Below are positions 16,516-25,029 of a stretch of DNA of 64,000 nt, in pieces (positions within the stretch are counted from its first letter, which is position 1; every line of letters begins with the position of its first letter). Source of the stretch: DASVUS01 sp036388675 (GTDB taxonomy: Bacteria; Armatimonadota; Abditibacteriia; Abditibacteriales; Abditibacteriaceae); contig DASVRI010000009.1 of NCBI GenBank assembly GCA_036388675.1, forward strand, positions 1 to 64,000, in the 5' to 3' direction. Position numbers and translations under genes: made by a program. Under the pieces are notes generated by a model, which saw only the letters and a program-made list of their open reading frames with translations, did no database searches and had not been told where the DNA came from.

Positions 16516-19500
16516 CTAATTGCTTTGCGGGCGCAGTGCCGTGCGGAACTGCCGGGTCGAAACGTAGCGCGTGTGATAAGTTTGCCAATCGCGCGGGTTT
16601 TTGCGGTAGGCCGGGTCATCCTGCAAGCGGCCCAGCGGCGCTGAGTACTCGGGACGGCTGTGCAACGGCAGCGGCAACAGCGTTTTGGAAAATCCTGTAT
16701 TAAGGTTGCCGTCTTTGGTCCAGCCGTCGCTGATGAAGACGAAATCGCGTTTCCAGCCTTGTGGCGGCGCGGGCAACTCCGTGAACTTGAGGTGCATTTC
16801 ATCACCGGCGTTCATGATGACGTAGCGGTCATCAATGCGTTGCAACAAAGGATTGACATCGCCAAAGCGCGTATACAAACCAACGAGATCGCGCCAACGC
16901 TGCGCCGGCTGCACTTTGTCGTAAGCGGCAGGCAATTCAGGTGAGGAACGGTCGCGCGCGGCCATGGGCGACACACCGCGATAACGAAGCTGCGCTGTTT
17001 GCGGCAAAAGCCTCGTTTGCTTCGCCGATGCCGCACCTGTGGGCGCCGTCGCCCAACTGAGTTTGTCCCAGTAGATTTCCAGATTCGTGCGCAGGCGCAA
17101 CTTGCGTGGCGCGTTCGTGCGAAACACATTCTTCAAGTCGATGAGAATCGCCTTGTTTTTGCCCGCTGGAAAACCAAGGTGCGGTTGTGCCACAATCCAG
17201 CCGCCCTTGCCGTCGGCGACTTCCAGGCTGAGGTCGCGCGGCGCCTCGTTTTTACCTTGTCCCAGCGCCACGTTGATCGAGCTGTCTGTCGGGTGCAGCC
17301 AACCTTCGGCAATGAGCCACAACGGCTCGCTACCGAGTACTCGTTGCGGCAATTCGACTTCGACCCAGTGATCGCGCGCCACGCCCTGATAGCGGCCTTT
17401 GCCGAAGGTGTCGAGATAACGGCTGTCCAGCGCGCTGACGATTTCCGTTACATTCTGGCCCCGATCATCCGTTGCACGCACGATTGGTTGCGGCGTGTTC
17501 GTCACCGTCACGCGCAGCGGCGGCATCGGAATGGAGAATCGTTCATCAACCCACACCTCGCTATTTTCGGGGTGGTCAACCGCTAACAGCGCAATGTGAT
17601 CGAAGATATGCGCCTCCCACAAGTCGGCGGTTACACGTAAGTCGTAGAAGCCGTCGCGCGGCGCGAGTTGATCGGCGCGAATTTTGGCCCAGTCTTCGGT
17701 TTGCACTACGCCCGCTGTGTCCTGCGCGTTGATCTTCAGACCCAAAGGCGAACGCCAGTTGACATCTTTCACAAAGTGGATGCCTTTGCCATCGAAAGTC
17801 CACAGGAACGGGCATGACCCGGTGAGCCGTTGCTCGGCACCGACGCTGGTATCACCTTTGAGATCGAACTCGCCCTGCGTCGCGCCATTAGGCCAGACGA
17901 CACGAACCGCATCCGTTGCGGCACGCTCACCGAGACCGAAATGAGTACTCGGTGCTTCGATGATTTGCTTTTCATAAAGCAAGCCGGAACGCAGCTCCAT
18001 GGTGCCGCCAATGCCGAATGAATTGATGCGCTGATCGCCTGTTGTTTCTGCTGCGCGCGAGCGCAACACCTGCCAGTGATAATCCTTGCTACCACTATTG
18101 ATGAATTGCTGCGGCACGCCTGATGCAGCCACGCCGACCAAATCGAGGCGACCGTCATCATTGAGGTCGCCGATACTGGAAATCGTTGCATCTAAAGGCG
18201 TTGCGAGCGCCTGCCACTTTTCACCAACATCAGCGAGCCACATGTGCGTTTTGCCACCGCTCGAGGCAACGATATCGAGACCGCCATTGTTATCGAGGTC
18301 GGCAACTAACAGGCGTGCGGTGCCCACTTCCTGAGTACTCGGGGCAGCGTTTAAACGCGCAATTTGCGCAACATCCCACTTGTCGCTGTCTTGCGCGCTG
18401 GTCAGGCGCGAAATAGCGCCATCCGCTTGCAACGCAACGATGTCGATCATGCCGTCGCCATTCACGTCAGCGGGCACCATCGCCAGGATTTTTCCCGGCG
18501 TTTGTGGCGCCGCGCGAACACTGAAGCGCCCCGAACGCTCGTTGCTGAAGACTTGCAGCGCACCGGCATCACTCAACAGCGCGATGTCGTTGTCACCATC
18601 ATCGTCAAAGTCGGCCCAGGCGAAACCACGCACGTTCTTAGCGCCGGGCAAAGGTATGTTCGCTTGCCAGGTGCCGTCTCCGTTGTTACGCAGCACAAGC
18701 GGAGCACCGGCGCGCGGCGCCAGCACCAGGTCAAGATCGCCATCGGCTTCGATGTCGCTGGGCCACGCGCCGTAGTAATTAGCATTAGCTACAGCCGGAG
18801 CAAGTTTCGCGGCGCGTGTGACATCGGCGAAAACGTTCGCTGAACTCTGTTGATAAAGTCGCAAACCGCCTGCTCCGGCAAGAGCCACATCGTTCTTGAA
18901 ATCATAGTTCCAGTCGAGAATGGCCATGCTGTGGGAGGACGATGCCGTGCCCGCTGCACCGGGAAACTTTAGTTTCAACGCCGGAGTTCCAGCGCGGGAA
19001 GCCCCGGCGCGCTGCACCTGTGCGGCATCGGCGGCCAGCACAGCGGGCGGTGTTTCCGCTGCAAAATAGGCGATGCGCAGCGCATCGGCGCGGCTGATGC
19101 CCGGCAACGATTGCGCTTTAAAAGCCAGCGACATATCAGGTGGCGAGGGCTGTGAACTGGGCGTGGTCAGCCACAGGAAACGCTCGAACGGCTGCCCGAG
19201 TTCGCCGGCAGCCGCGTCCAGAACACTGAGGCTTTGTTGATATTCCGGCAACGGCTTGAGCAAGTTGCTCAAAAACACCACGGGAATGGCGGCTGCACGG
19301 GCGTTCGCTTTGGTCGCGGTTTCCACCGCCTGCAACTGCTGTTGCGCTTCAGGTGACCACTGCGCCGAAATGGCCCGCACGCGCTTCAGAGTACTCGCCA
19401 ATTCCTCAGTGTCGCCCTGCTTGGCAGCGTAACGCATGTTTTCAATCAGCGCGGCCAGGTTATTGGGCGCAACCTTCAAGATTTCTTTGATGAGAGCCTG

Positions 19501-20007
19501 GGCTTGCGTGTCGCTTTGCGGCCCGCCCTGCCGTGTGATTTCCTGCGCCAGAGCATAACGGGCGCGCAAGTTACCGCTATCGAGTTCAATGGCGCGACGC
19601 AGATGCATAATCGCTTGCTCGGCGTTGCCCTGGCGGCTGTTGAGAAGGCCGAGCGTTTCCTCAATGCGACCATTTTGCGGGGCCAGTTGGCGTGCCTTTT
19701 CGAGGCTTCTGGCAGCTTCCTCGAAGTTGTTTTGCCGCAACTGCAAAATGCCGAGATTGGCCCAGGCCGCCGGTTCCTGGGGCACAAGGCGCGTCACTTC
19801 GGTGAGGTTTTTCGCAGCACGGTCGAGATCGCCCGCCTGCAACGCCACAAGGCCGGTGTAGAACTCTTTGACAACGGTCTGATAAAGCGGCGTGCCGACA
19901 CCGGGTGGCTGGTTGCGCTGCCAGAAATAGTAGCCGCCGCCGAGCACGAGCACGCCAAGCGCCAGCAGAACAGCAAAGCGCCGTCGGGAAGAAGATTTCT
20001 GTGGCAT
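16516..20007 (-). CDS. Large TPR + FG-GAP + ASPIC/UnbV protein
   Basis: This protein of about 1163 residues has a single N-terminal membrane segment (RRRFAVLLALGVLVLGGGYYFW, split here only for description). TPR repeats follow (about 35-190; LVALQAGDLDRAAKNLTEV, AWANLGILQLRQNNFEEAAR, EETLGLLNSRQGNAEQAI). FG-GAP/VCBS blades (about 350-640; AILDWNYDFKNDVALAG, SDIEADGDLDLVL, ADFDDDGDNDIALL, LDNNGGLDIVAS, GDLNDDGRLDLVG) lead to an ASPIC/UnbV segment ending THFGLGERAATDAVRVVWPNG. The last 430 residues are a further beta-rich region, with a WKRDFVFISDGWTKDGNLN block near the end, that I cannot assign. ATG 20007 is chosen; a TTG at 20040 is possible. It is the first gene of the operon with 14698 and 13760, and it holds six GAGTACTC copies. 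Confidence 0.84.
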   Translation of the reverse strand: MPQKSSSRRRFAVLLALGVLVLGGGYYFWQRNQPPGVGTPLYQTVVKEFYTGLVALQAGDLDRAAKNLTEVTRLVPQEPAAWANLGILQLRQNNFEEAARSLEKARQLAPQNGRIEETLGLLNSRQGNAEQAIMHLRRAIELDSGNLRARYALAQEITRQGGPQSDTQAQALIKEILKVAPNNLAALIENMRYAAKQGDTEELASTLKRVRAISAQWSPEAQQQLQAVETATKANARAAAIPVVFLSNLLKPLPEYQQSLSVLDAAAGELGQPFERFLWLTTPSSQPSPPDMSLAFKAQSLPGISRADALRIAYFAAETPPAVLAADAAQVQRAGASRAGTPALKLKFPGAAGTASSSHSMAILDWNYDFKNDVALAGAGGLRLYQQSSANVFADVTRAAKLAPAVANANYYGAWPSDIEADGDLDLVLAPRAGAPLVLRNNGDGTWQANIPLPGAKNVRGFAWADFDDDGDNDIALLSDAGALQVFSNERSGRFSVRAAPQTPGKILAMVPADVNGDGMIDIVALQADGAISRLTSAQDSDKWDVAQIARLNAAPSTQEVGTARLLVADLDNNGGLDIVASSGGKTHMWLADVGEKWQALATPLDATISSIGDLNDDGRLDLVGVAASGVPQQFINSGSKDYHWQVLRSRAAETTGDQRINSFGIGGTMELRSGLLYEKQIIEAPSTHFGLGERAATDAVRVVWPNGATQGEFDLKGDTSVGAEQRLTGSCPFLWTFDGKGIHFVKDVNWRSPLGLKINAQDTAGVVQTEDWAKIRADQLAPRDGFYDLRVTADLWEAHIFDHIALLAVDHPENSEVWVDERFSIPMPPLRVTVTNTPQPIVRATDDRGQNVTEIVSALDSRYLDTFGKGRYQGVARDHWVEVELPQRVLGSEPLWLIAEGWLHPTDSSINVALGQGKNEAPRDLSLEVADGKGGWIVAQPHLGFPAGKNKAILIDLKNVFRTNAPRKLRLRTNLEIYWDKLSWATAPTGAASAKQTRLLPQTAQLRYRGVSPMAARDRSSPELPAAYDKVQPAQRWRDLVGLYTRFGDVNPLLQRIDDRYVIMNAGDEMHLKFTELPAPPQGWKRDFVFISDGWTKDGNLNTGFSKTLLPLPLHSRPEYSAPLGRLQDDPAYRKNPRDWQTYHTRYVSTRQFRTALRPQSN

Positions 20008-20037
20008 GAATGAATTCGTTTCGGGAGTCGTTTTGGA

Positions 20038-20055
20038 CAAGCGAGTACTCGCTTG
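20038..20055. repeat. 18-bp perfect palindrome centred on GAGTACTC upstream of the TPR-ASPIC gene
   Basis: CAAGCGAGTACTCGCTTG is self-complementary over 18 bp and lies about 30 bp upstream of the start at 20007. It could be a protein-binding site in the leader of the three-gene operon, or only an extended member of the dispersed palindrome family. No T-tract follows, so it is not a typical terminator. Confidence 0.6.
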
Positions 20056-20249
20056 AGGCGCCTGTAGGTTTGAGGACGCGCCACTTGCGAGTTCGCCACC
20101 TGCTAATTATAAGGAATGAAGACTCTGTGTTATATTTTACCCTGCTTCTGTTTTGTTAATCATTTTGTTTTATGTTTTGCACCACAGGAGCGGCTTGCCT
20201 CAACCACTTGTACATACCGTTGGAGTTCATTGCTTAAGCTTGTTGCTCT

Positions 20250-21020
20250 ATGTTGCAAAAACGCTCTCTTCTATCGCTGTTACTTCCTGTTTCAGTTGTG
20301 CTGACGATCGTAGCCGTATGGTTCGTATGTTCGGCGATGCAGGTTTTTCCGCCCTCGCTGTTTCCCTCACCGGCAGAGGTGGCTACCGGTTTCGCGGAAG
20401 AAGCAGCCGGCGGTCGCATTTTCGACGATGTCATTGCGTCTGTTTTTCGTGTGGCGACCGGTTTCGTCCTGGCCGTTATCCTGGGCGTGCCCTGTGGACT
20501 GTGGCTGGGTAGCAGCGCCCGCGCCCGCGCCGCATTCATGCCCGGAGTAAACTTCTTTCGCGCGCTTTCACCGCTGGCCTGGATCGGCTTCGCTATTCTC
20601 TGGTTCGGCATCGGCGATAAATCGGCGATCTTCATCATTTTTATGGCGACGCTGTTTCCCATCGTTCTCGCCACCGTAGCCGCCATGGCCAACATCCCGA
20701 ATGTATATTTTCGCGTGGCGCGCGATTACGGTTTACACGGACGCGAACTGCTGATGCAGGTGACGCTGCCCGCCATTATGCCGCAACTGATTACGACATT
20801 ACGCCTGGCCGCCGGATTGGCGTGGTTTGTGGTCGTGGCCGCCGAGATGAGCGGTGCGCAGGAAGGCCTGGGCTTTGCGGTTCTCGATGCGCGCAACGGC
20901 TTGCGTGCCGACCTGCTCGTGGTTGTGATGATCGTGATTGGCATCACTGGAGTACTCATCGACTGGCTTTTGCAACGCCTGACCCACATTCCAAGCGTGC
21001 GCTGGGGCTACGACAGGTGA
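20250..21020 (+). CDS. ABC transporter permease, NitT/TauT/SsuC family
   Basis: This is a 256-residue inner-membrane permease with six likely membrane segments. The cytoplasmic EAA loop that contacts the ATPase is visible at about 150-195 (NVYFRVARDYGLHGRELLMQ, then LPAIMPQLITTLRLAAGLAW). LSPLAWIGFAILWFGIGDKS before it is characteristic of the SsuC/TauC/NrtB group. It is followed four bases later by the ATPase gene and then by the binding protein gene, giving a complete importer. The upstream 240 bp is AT-rich and probably carries the promoter. Substrates of this family are small oxyanions, sulfonates, nitriles or pyrimidine precursors; the substrate here is unknown. Confidence 0.92.
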   Translation: MLQKRSLLSLLLPVSVVLTIVAVWFVCSAMQVFPPSLFPSPAEVATGFAEEAAGGRIFDDVIASVFRVATGFVLAVILGVPCGLWLGSSARARAAFMPGVNFFRALSPLAWIGFAILWFGIGDKSAIFIIFMATLFPIVLATVAAMANIPNVYFRVARDYGLHGRELLMQVTLPAIMPQLITTLRLAAGLAWFVVVAAEMSGAQEGLGFAVLDARNGLRADLLVVVMIVIGITGVLIDWLLQRLTHIPSVRWGYDR

Positions 21021-21024
21021 GACC

Positions 21025-21801
21025 ATGAACTCTAACGCCCACACCACGCCGGTCGCACCATCAATTACAGAGCCTTCACTGCAACTTGCGAACGTGTCAC
21101 GCTCGTTTGGCACGATGCACGTTTTCGACAATCTCAGCCTGGAAATCGCGCGCGGCGAGTTCGTGGCGATTGTCGGCCCGTCGGGTTGCGGCAAATCAAC
21201 GCTGCTCAATCTTTTATCAGGCTTCGACAAACCGACATCAGGCACCATCACGCGGCACGGTAAGACGCGCATGGTTTTCCAGCAGGACGGGCTTTTTCCG
21301 TGGCTTACAGCGCGGGAGAACATCGCGCTCGGACTGCGCCATCTCCATGATGACACTGCGCGCCAAAGCCAGATTGACGAACTCCTGGCCTTGATGGGAT
21401 TGCAACCTTTCGATGCTTATTATCCGCATCAACTTTCGGGCGGCATGCGGCAGCGTGTCGAAATCGCGCGTGCCCTGGCCGGAGAAACCGACATTCTGCT
21501 GCTGGACGAGCCGTTTTCCTCGCTTGATTACTTAACGCGTTTGCGGCTGCGCAGCGAGTTCACGCGCCTGCTATCGGAACGACCACGCACTGTGGTTTTT
21601 GTGACGCACGACATCGAGGAAGCGGCGCACATGGCCGACCGTGTGGTGGTGCTGTCGGAACGCCCGGCACGCATCTGCTGCGAAGTGCGTCTGAGTACTC
21701 AGCGCCCACGTGACCTGACCCATCCCGCAGTGGTTGAAGCCGTTAAGCGCATTCTGGACGAAATGGGACTGCGTGAGGGAAACGAAAACCGCGCCAAATA
21801 A
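21025..21801 (+). CDS. ABC transporter ATP-binding protein, NitT/TauT/SsuB family
   Basis: This is a 258-residue ATPase with Walker A GPSGCGKST (51-59), Q-loop VFQQDGLFPWLT (84-95), signature LSGGMRQRVEIARAL (138-151), Walker B ILLLDEPFSSLD (157-168) and the H-loop FVTHDIEEA. FQQDGLFPWLT is characteristic of the nitrate/sulfonate/taurine importer subgroup. GGTGAG lies just ahead of the ATG, and the gene is four bases behind the permease stop. It energises the importer encoded by 20250-22921. Confidence 0.94.
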   Translation: MNSNAHTTPVAPSITEPSLQLANVSRSFGTMHVFDNLSLEIARGEFVAIVGPSGCGKSTLLNLLSGFDKPTSGTITRHGKTRMVFQQDGLFPWLTARENIALGLRHLHDDTARQSQIDELLALMGLQPFDAYYPHQLSGGMRQRVEIARALAGETDILLLDEPFSSLDYLTRLRLRSEFTRLLSERPRTVVFVTHDIEEAAHMADRVVVLSERPARICCEVRLSTQRPRDLTHPAVVEAVKRILDEMGLREGNENRAK

Positions 21802-21826
21802 GTTAAAATAAAAGAGAGGCTCTTCT

Positions 21827-22921
21827 ATGAAAAATTCAACTTTACGTGCTGTATTTGGGATTGTTGCTGTTATCGCTGTGCTGGCGCTTTTGCGCTTCAA
21901 ACCCTGGCAAGGCGGCGAGACTGGCGAAACCGCACCCGGTGCGCCTGTTATCACGGGTAGTGGCAGTGGCAGTGGCAGTGGCACGGCAAGCAAACAGGAA
22001 GTCGCTGTCGGGTTCTTGCCGGTGACTTGCCATCTCACCTGCCCGGTTACGGATTTCGCGACACGCACCAGCGCTACGAACCACTTCAAGTCGATGCGCT
22101 TCACCGATTTTCCCACCGTAGTGGACGCGTTGAAGTCGGGCCGTATGCAGGCCACTTTCATGATTGCGCCACTGGCTATGAAGCTGCGCGAACAGGGCGT
22201 TCCGGTCAAGATTTGCTATCTGGGCCACCGCGACGGCTCAACGGTCATGGTGCGCAAAGACTTGCCGGTGAAGGATTTGCGTGACCTGCGCGGAAAGACA
22301 TTTGCCATCCCAAGCAAGTATTCGAATCAGAATCTGGTGATTCATGCTCTGATGGAGCGCCAGGGTGTGCAACCCGGTGAGATTAAGTTCGTGGAAATGG
22401 CGCCGCCCGACATGCCGACGGCGCTGGCGACCAAAGCCATCGACGCTTACTTTGTAGGCGAGCCGCACGCCGCTAAAGCCGAAATGGATGGCACCGGTCG
22501 AGTACTCTACCATGCTAAAGACATCTGGCCACGCTTCATCTCGTGCGTCCTGGTGGTGCACGAGAACTTGATCAAAGAGCAACCCGAGACTGTGCGCGAC
22601 CTGGTGCGCGGCATCGCCGAAAGCGGCGAATGGGCCGAAACGCACCGCCTGGAAGCAGCCAAGCTTGTAGCGCCTTACTTCCGCCAGAAGGAAAAGCTGA
22701 TTCGTTACGTGCTGACGACACCGCCGGGTCGCGTCAGCTACCGCCAGTTGACACCTACAGATGCGGAGATGGAGAAGATTCAAGACATGGCGATCAAAAC
22801 GGGCGTTTTGAAGAAACGCACCCCCATCAACGAATTGATGGCCCGTGAATTCATCCCGAAAGAGATCAAGCAGGCAACAATAAAGCTGGCGAATGCGGCT
22901 GGCACAAAGCCACAATCTTGA
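21827..22921 (+). CDS. ABC transporter substrate-binding protein, NMT1/NitT/TauT type, with CHxxC motif
   Basis: This 364-residue binding protein is tethered by an N-terminal hydrophobic segment (about 6-22). A flexible SGSGSGSGSG linker (about 43-52) made of GGCAGT repeats follows. The NMT1-like fold covers 58-350 (VAVGFLPVTCHLTC, DFPTVVDALKSGRMQATFMI, LRGKTFAIPSKYSNQNLVIH, KAIDAYFVGEPHAAKAE). The first strand carries C68-H69-x-x-C72 where most homologues have no cysteines, which could bind a metal, haem or a thiol-reactive ligand. GAGAGG precedes the ATG. The stop codon is followed within six bases by the IS3 element (duplicated GAGC at 22924-22927), so its terminator may have been displaced. 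Confidence 0.9.
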   Translation: MKNSTLRAVFGIVAVIAVLALLRFKPWQGGETGETAPGAPVITGSGSGSGSGTASKQEVAVGFLPVTCHLTCPVTDFATRTSATNHFKSMRFTDFPTVVDALKSGRMQATFMIAPLAMKLREQGVPVKICYLGHRDGSTVMVRKDLPVKDLRDLRGKTFAIPSKYSNQNLVIHALMERQGVQPGEIKFVEMAPPDMPTALATKAIDAYFVGEPHAAKAEMDGTGRVLYHAKDIWPRFISCVLVVHENLIKEQPETVRDLVRGIAESGEWAETHRLEAAKLVAPYFRQKEKLIRYVLTTPPGRVSYRQLTPTDAEMEKIQDMAIKTGVLKKRTPINELMAREFIPKEIKQATIKLANAAGTKPQS

Positions 22922-22988
22922 TCGAGCTGACGTGCTCCCCAGAAGTGCTTGCATTCTCAACTGGAGAATCGGCAGATAAGGAGCCGAT

Positions 22989-23255
22989 ATGAAGAGGAGT
23001 CGATTCACAGAAGAGCAGATCATTGGCATCATCAAACAGCAGGAAAGCGGTGTTGCCACAGCTGAGGTGTGTCGCCAGCACGGCATGAGCCAGGCAACGT
23101 TCTACCAGTGGAAAGCTAAGTTCGGTGGTATGAGCGTGAGTGATGCACAACGCTTACGCCAACTTGAATCAGAAAACGCCAAGCTGCGCCGCGTAGTAGC
23201 CGATCAAGCGGTTGACATTGTGGCTTTGAAGGACGTGCTGTCAAAAAAGTGGTGA
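22989..23255 (+). CDS. IS3-family transposase OrfA (helix-turn-helix subunit)
   Basis: This 88-residue OrfA has a helix-turn-helix near the N-terminus (RFTEEQIIGIIKQQESGVAT, then EVCRQHGMSQATFYQWKAKF) and a leucine-zipper-like tail (LRQLESENAKLRRVVADQAV). In this family it binds the IS ends, and by programmed -1 frameshifting forms the OrfAB transposase. A slippery A6G run lies at 23243-23249, immediately before its stop. RBS-like GGAG is weak (ATAAGGAGCCGAT). The product looks intact. Confidence 0.9.
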   Translation: MKRSRFTEEQIIGIIKQQESGVATAEVCRQHGMSQATFYQWKAKFGGMSVSDAQRLRQLESENAKLRRVVADQAVDIVALKDVLSKKW

Positions 23256-24105
23256 CGCCCGCTCTCAAGACAAGAAAGGAGTGGCGGGCTATCTTCAAGA
23301 AGAGCATGGTCGCTCACAGCGCAAAGCGGCGGCTCTGGTGGGAAGCGCGGCCAGCGTGCTGCGCTACAACTCGAAGCGAGCGGATGATGCGCCTGTCATA
23401 AAGCGTTTGCGGAAGTTGGCTACAGAACGTCCACGCTTTGGTTACCGTCGCCTGCACGTTCTGCTGCACGTTCTGCTTCGACGTGAGGAGTTGGTGCTCA
23501 ACCTGAAGAAGACACATCGGCTTTATCGCCAGGCCAAGCTGCACTTGCGGTCCAAGAAGCGACGGCGCATCGCCAGCAGCGTGCGAGTGATGCCTGAAGC
23601 ACCAAGCGGTGTGAATCAGGTATGGACGATGGACTTTGTGCATGACAACTTGGCCTGTGGGCGAGTCTTCCGCACGCTCAACATCATGGATGCGTGGAGC
23701 CGTGAGGCGAGGGCCATTGAAGCAGATACCTGCTTGAACGGTAAGCGGGTGGTGCGGGTGTTGGAGGAACTGTTAGCCTTGCGTGGCAAACCGCAAATGA
23801 TTCAGATGGACAACCGCAGCGAGTTCAGAAGTATTGAAGTGGATCAGTGGGCTTATCGTAATCAGGTGAAGTTACACTTCATTGAACCAGGCAAGCCGAC
23901 ACAGAATGGCAAGATCGAGTCGTTCAATGGCAGACTCCGCGACGAGTGTCTCAACCAGGAGTGGTTCACCTCGCTCTTTCATGCACGCTGCGTTTTAGCT
24001 GCTTGGAAAGAGGACTACAATACGGTGCGTCCGCTCAGCGCACTCAACTACCAAACGCCCCATCAATGGGCACAATCTCAAGCCGCTGTCTCTACTTTAG
24101 AATGA
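23251..24105 (+). pseudogene. IS3-family transposase OrfB, probably frameshifted
   Basis: The DDE integrase-like subunit is nearly complete: TMDFVHDNL (first Asp), QMDNRSEF (second Asp, with Arg where Gly is usual) and KIESFNGRLRDE (Glu). The long open frame is +1 relative to OrfA, whereas IS3 elements use -1. In the -1 frame the expected OrfB start VVTPALKTRKEW is readable from 23249, but it runs off the conserved sequence near 23283, where the +1 frame resumes with YLQEEHGRSQRKAAALVG. This is best explained by loss of one base around 23277-23283. A 12-bp tandem duplication (RLHVLLHVLLRREE) is a second lesion. The element is probably immobile. Confidence 0.78.
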
Positions 24106-24131
24106 GAGATGTTTGGGGAGCACGTCAGAGC

Positions 24132-24716
24132 ACCTCTGGATAGCGTTCAAAAACACTGCCGTGTGTAGCTGTTTAACATCGCATGTTGAACACCGCATAA
24201 AGGGACCTTTACTCAAAGTGAGAAGATTATGTTTAAGCGAAACCAAAGCAGGGTATAATAGAACTCTAGTGCATTTTTTGTATGAGCCAATTGGCATAGA
24301 AAGTATGAATTACACGTTGATGAAACTCGCTATTGAGTTCTGATCAATGCCATTCTATGCCATGCTTTTGGTTTACCAAGTAACCGCCGTTTAGAACCTA
24401 CGGAGGTGCTTACTCTTATTTAATCCAAGTTGCCATCTGTGGCGGTGGAGTGTAGTCTCCTGTTGAGCGACCAACTCAACAATAGGAAACTTCGATTCAA
24501 GATACCATAACCACGATGCTCTGCTTGATGCGACGACTTCTGGAAAGCCAACGGCTGCTGCGATGATCAGCAATACCGGGTCTCCGCCCAGGTCATGCTG
24601 GTGCCTTTAGTATCGCCTAACAGCTTCCAGTGCCTGTATGTGGCAATTTGGGTTATTTAGTAGTTAGAGCTTGAACCCATGATCAATACGGATATTTATA
24701 AAACGGAGGTGAGCAG
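24132..24716. other. 585-bp stretch without a convincing gene
   Basis: The reading frames of 60-76 codons here show no recognisable motif, no good ribosome binding site and no consistent codon usage. A TATAAT at 24254 has no matching -35. Base composition is more AT-rich than the neighbours. It contains no GAGTACTC copy. It probably represents decayed sequence next to the insertion plus the leader of the small membrane protein gene. Confidence 0.5.
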
Positions 24717-24941
24717 GTGAAAAAAGAGTTGTCCCCAGCGATGGTTCAAGCTCTTATTGCGGCCGCTGTCCTCATAGCCTTAGGGTTAGGCTTCTTCTTG
24801 TTCCGACGCAGTGATCCATCTTCCGGATCGTTTGGCACGCCCCCGCCAGGGGAGATTGCACGCAAGATGCAGGAGGGCCAGCAAAGAGGATCGCAGCAGG
24901 CAGCACAGCAGGCAGCACAGCAAGGCCAGCGGAGGCAATAG
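24717..24941 (+). CDS. Small single-pass membrane protein with Gln/Ala-rich tail
   Basis: This 74-residue protein starts with GTG, preceded at ideal spacing by the strong ribosome binding site GGAGGTGA (24705-24712). Residues 9-30 form one membrane helix (VQALIAAAVLIALGLGFFLF), followed by a Pro/Gly/Ser linker and a tail of QQAAQQAAQQ repeats. No family is recognised. It lies 88 bp upstream of the pseudopilin gene on the same strand and is probably co-expressed. Small proteins of this shape do occur beside pseudopilins in related genomes, but its role is unknown. Confidence 0.65.
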   Translation: MKKELSPAMVQALIAAAVLIALGLGFFLFRRSDPSSGSFGTPPPGEIARKMQEGQQRGSQQAAQQAAQQGQRRQ

Positions 24942-25029
24942 TGCCGCAAATACATCGAAGTTTCGGTGTTTTAAGCGATCGATTTCACGCTTAAATACAA
25001 GCGTCGGATAACTAAATAGGAGGGTTTGC

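Larger units (their letters stand above)
22928..24127 (+). mobile_element. IS3-family insertion sequence (about 1200 bp) with 4-bp target duplication
   Basis: The ends are inverted repeats: CTGACGTGCTCCCCA at 22927-22941 and its exact complement at 24114-24128. Taking the TG...CA ends typical of IS3 elements gives 22928-24127. It is flanked on both sides by GAGC (22924-22927 and 24128-24131), a 4-bp target duplication as in the IS407 group. It encodes orfA (22989-23255) and orfB (about 23281-24105). It contains no GAGTACTC copy, consistent with foreign origin. Confidence 0.93.

Noticed and set aside
24254..24259. TATAAT considered as a promoter
   Set aside because: No -35-like hexamer lies at suitable distance and the nearest gene starts about 460 bp downstream.
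24391..24573. A 60-codon minus-strand frame after the insertion sequence
   Set aside because: No start signal or motif; probably chance in decayed DNA.
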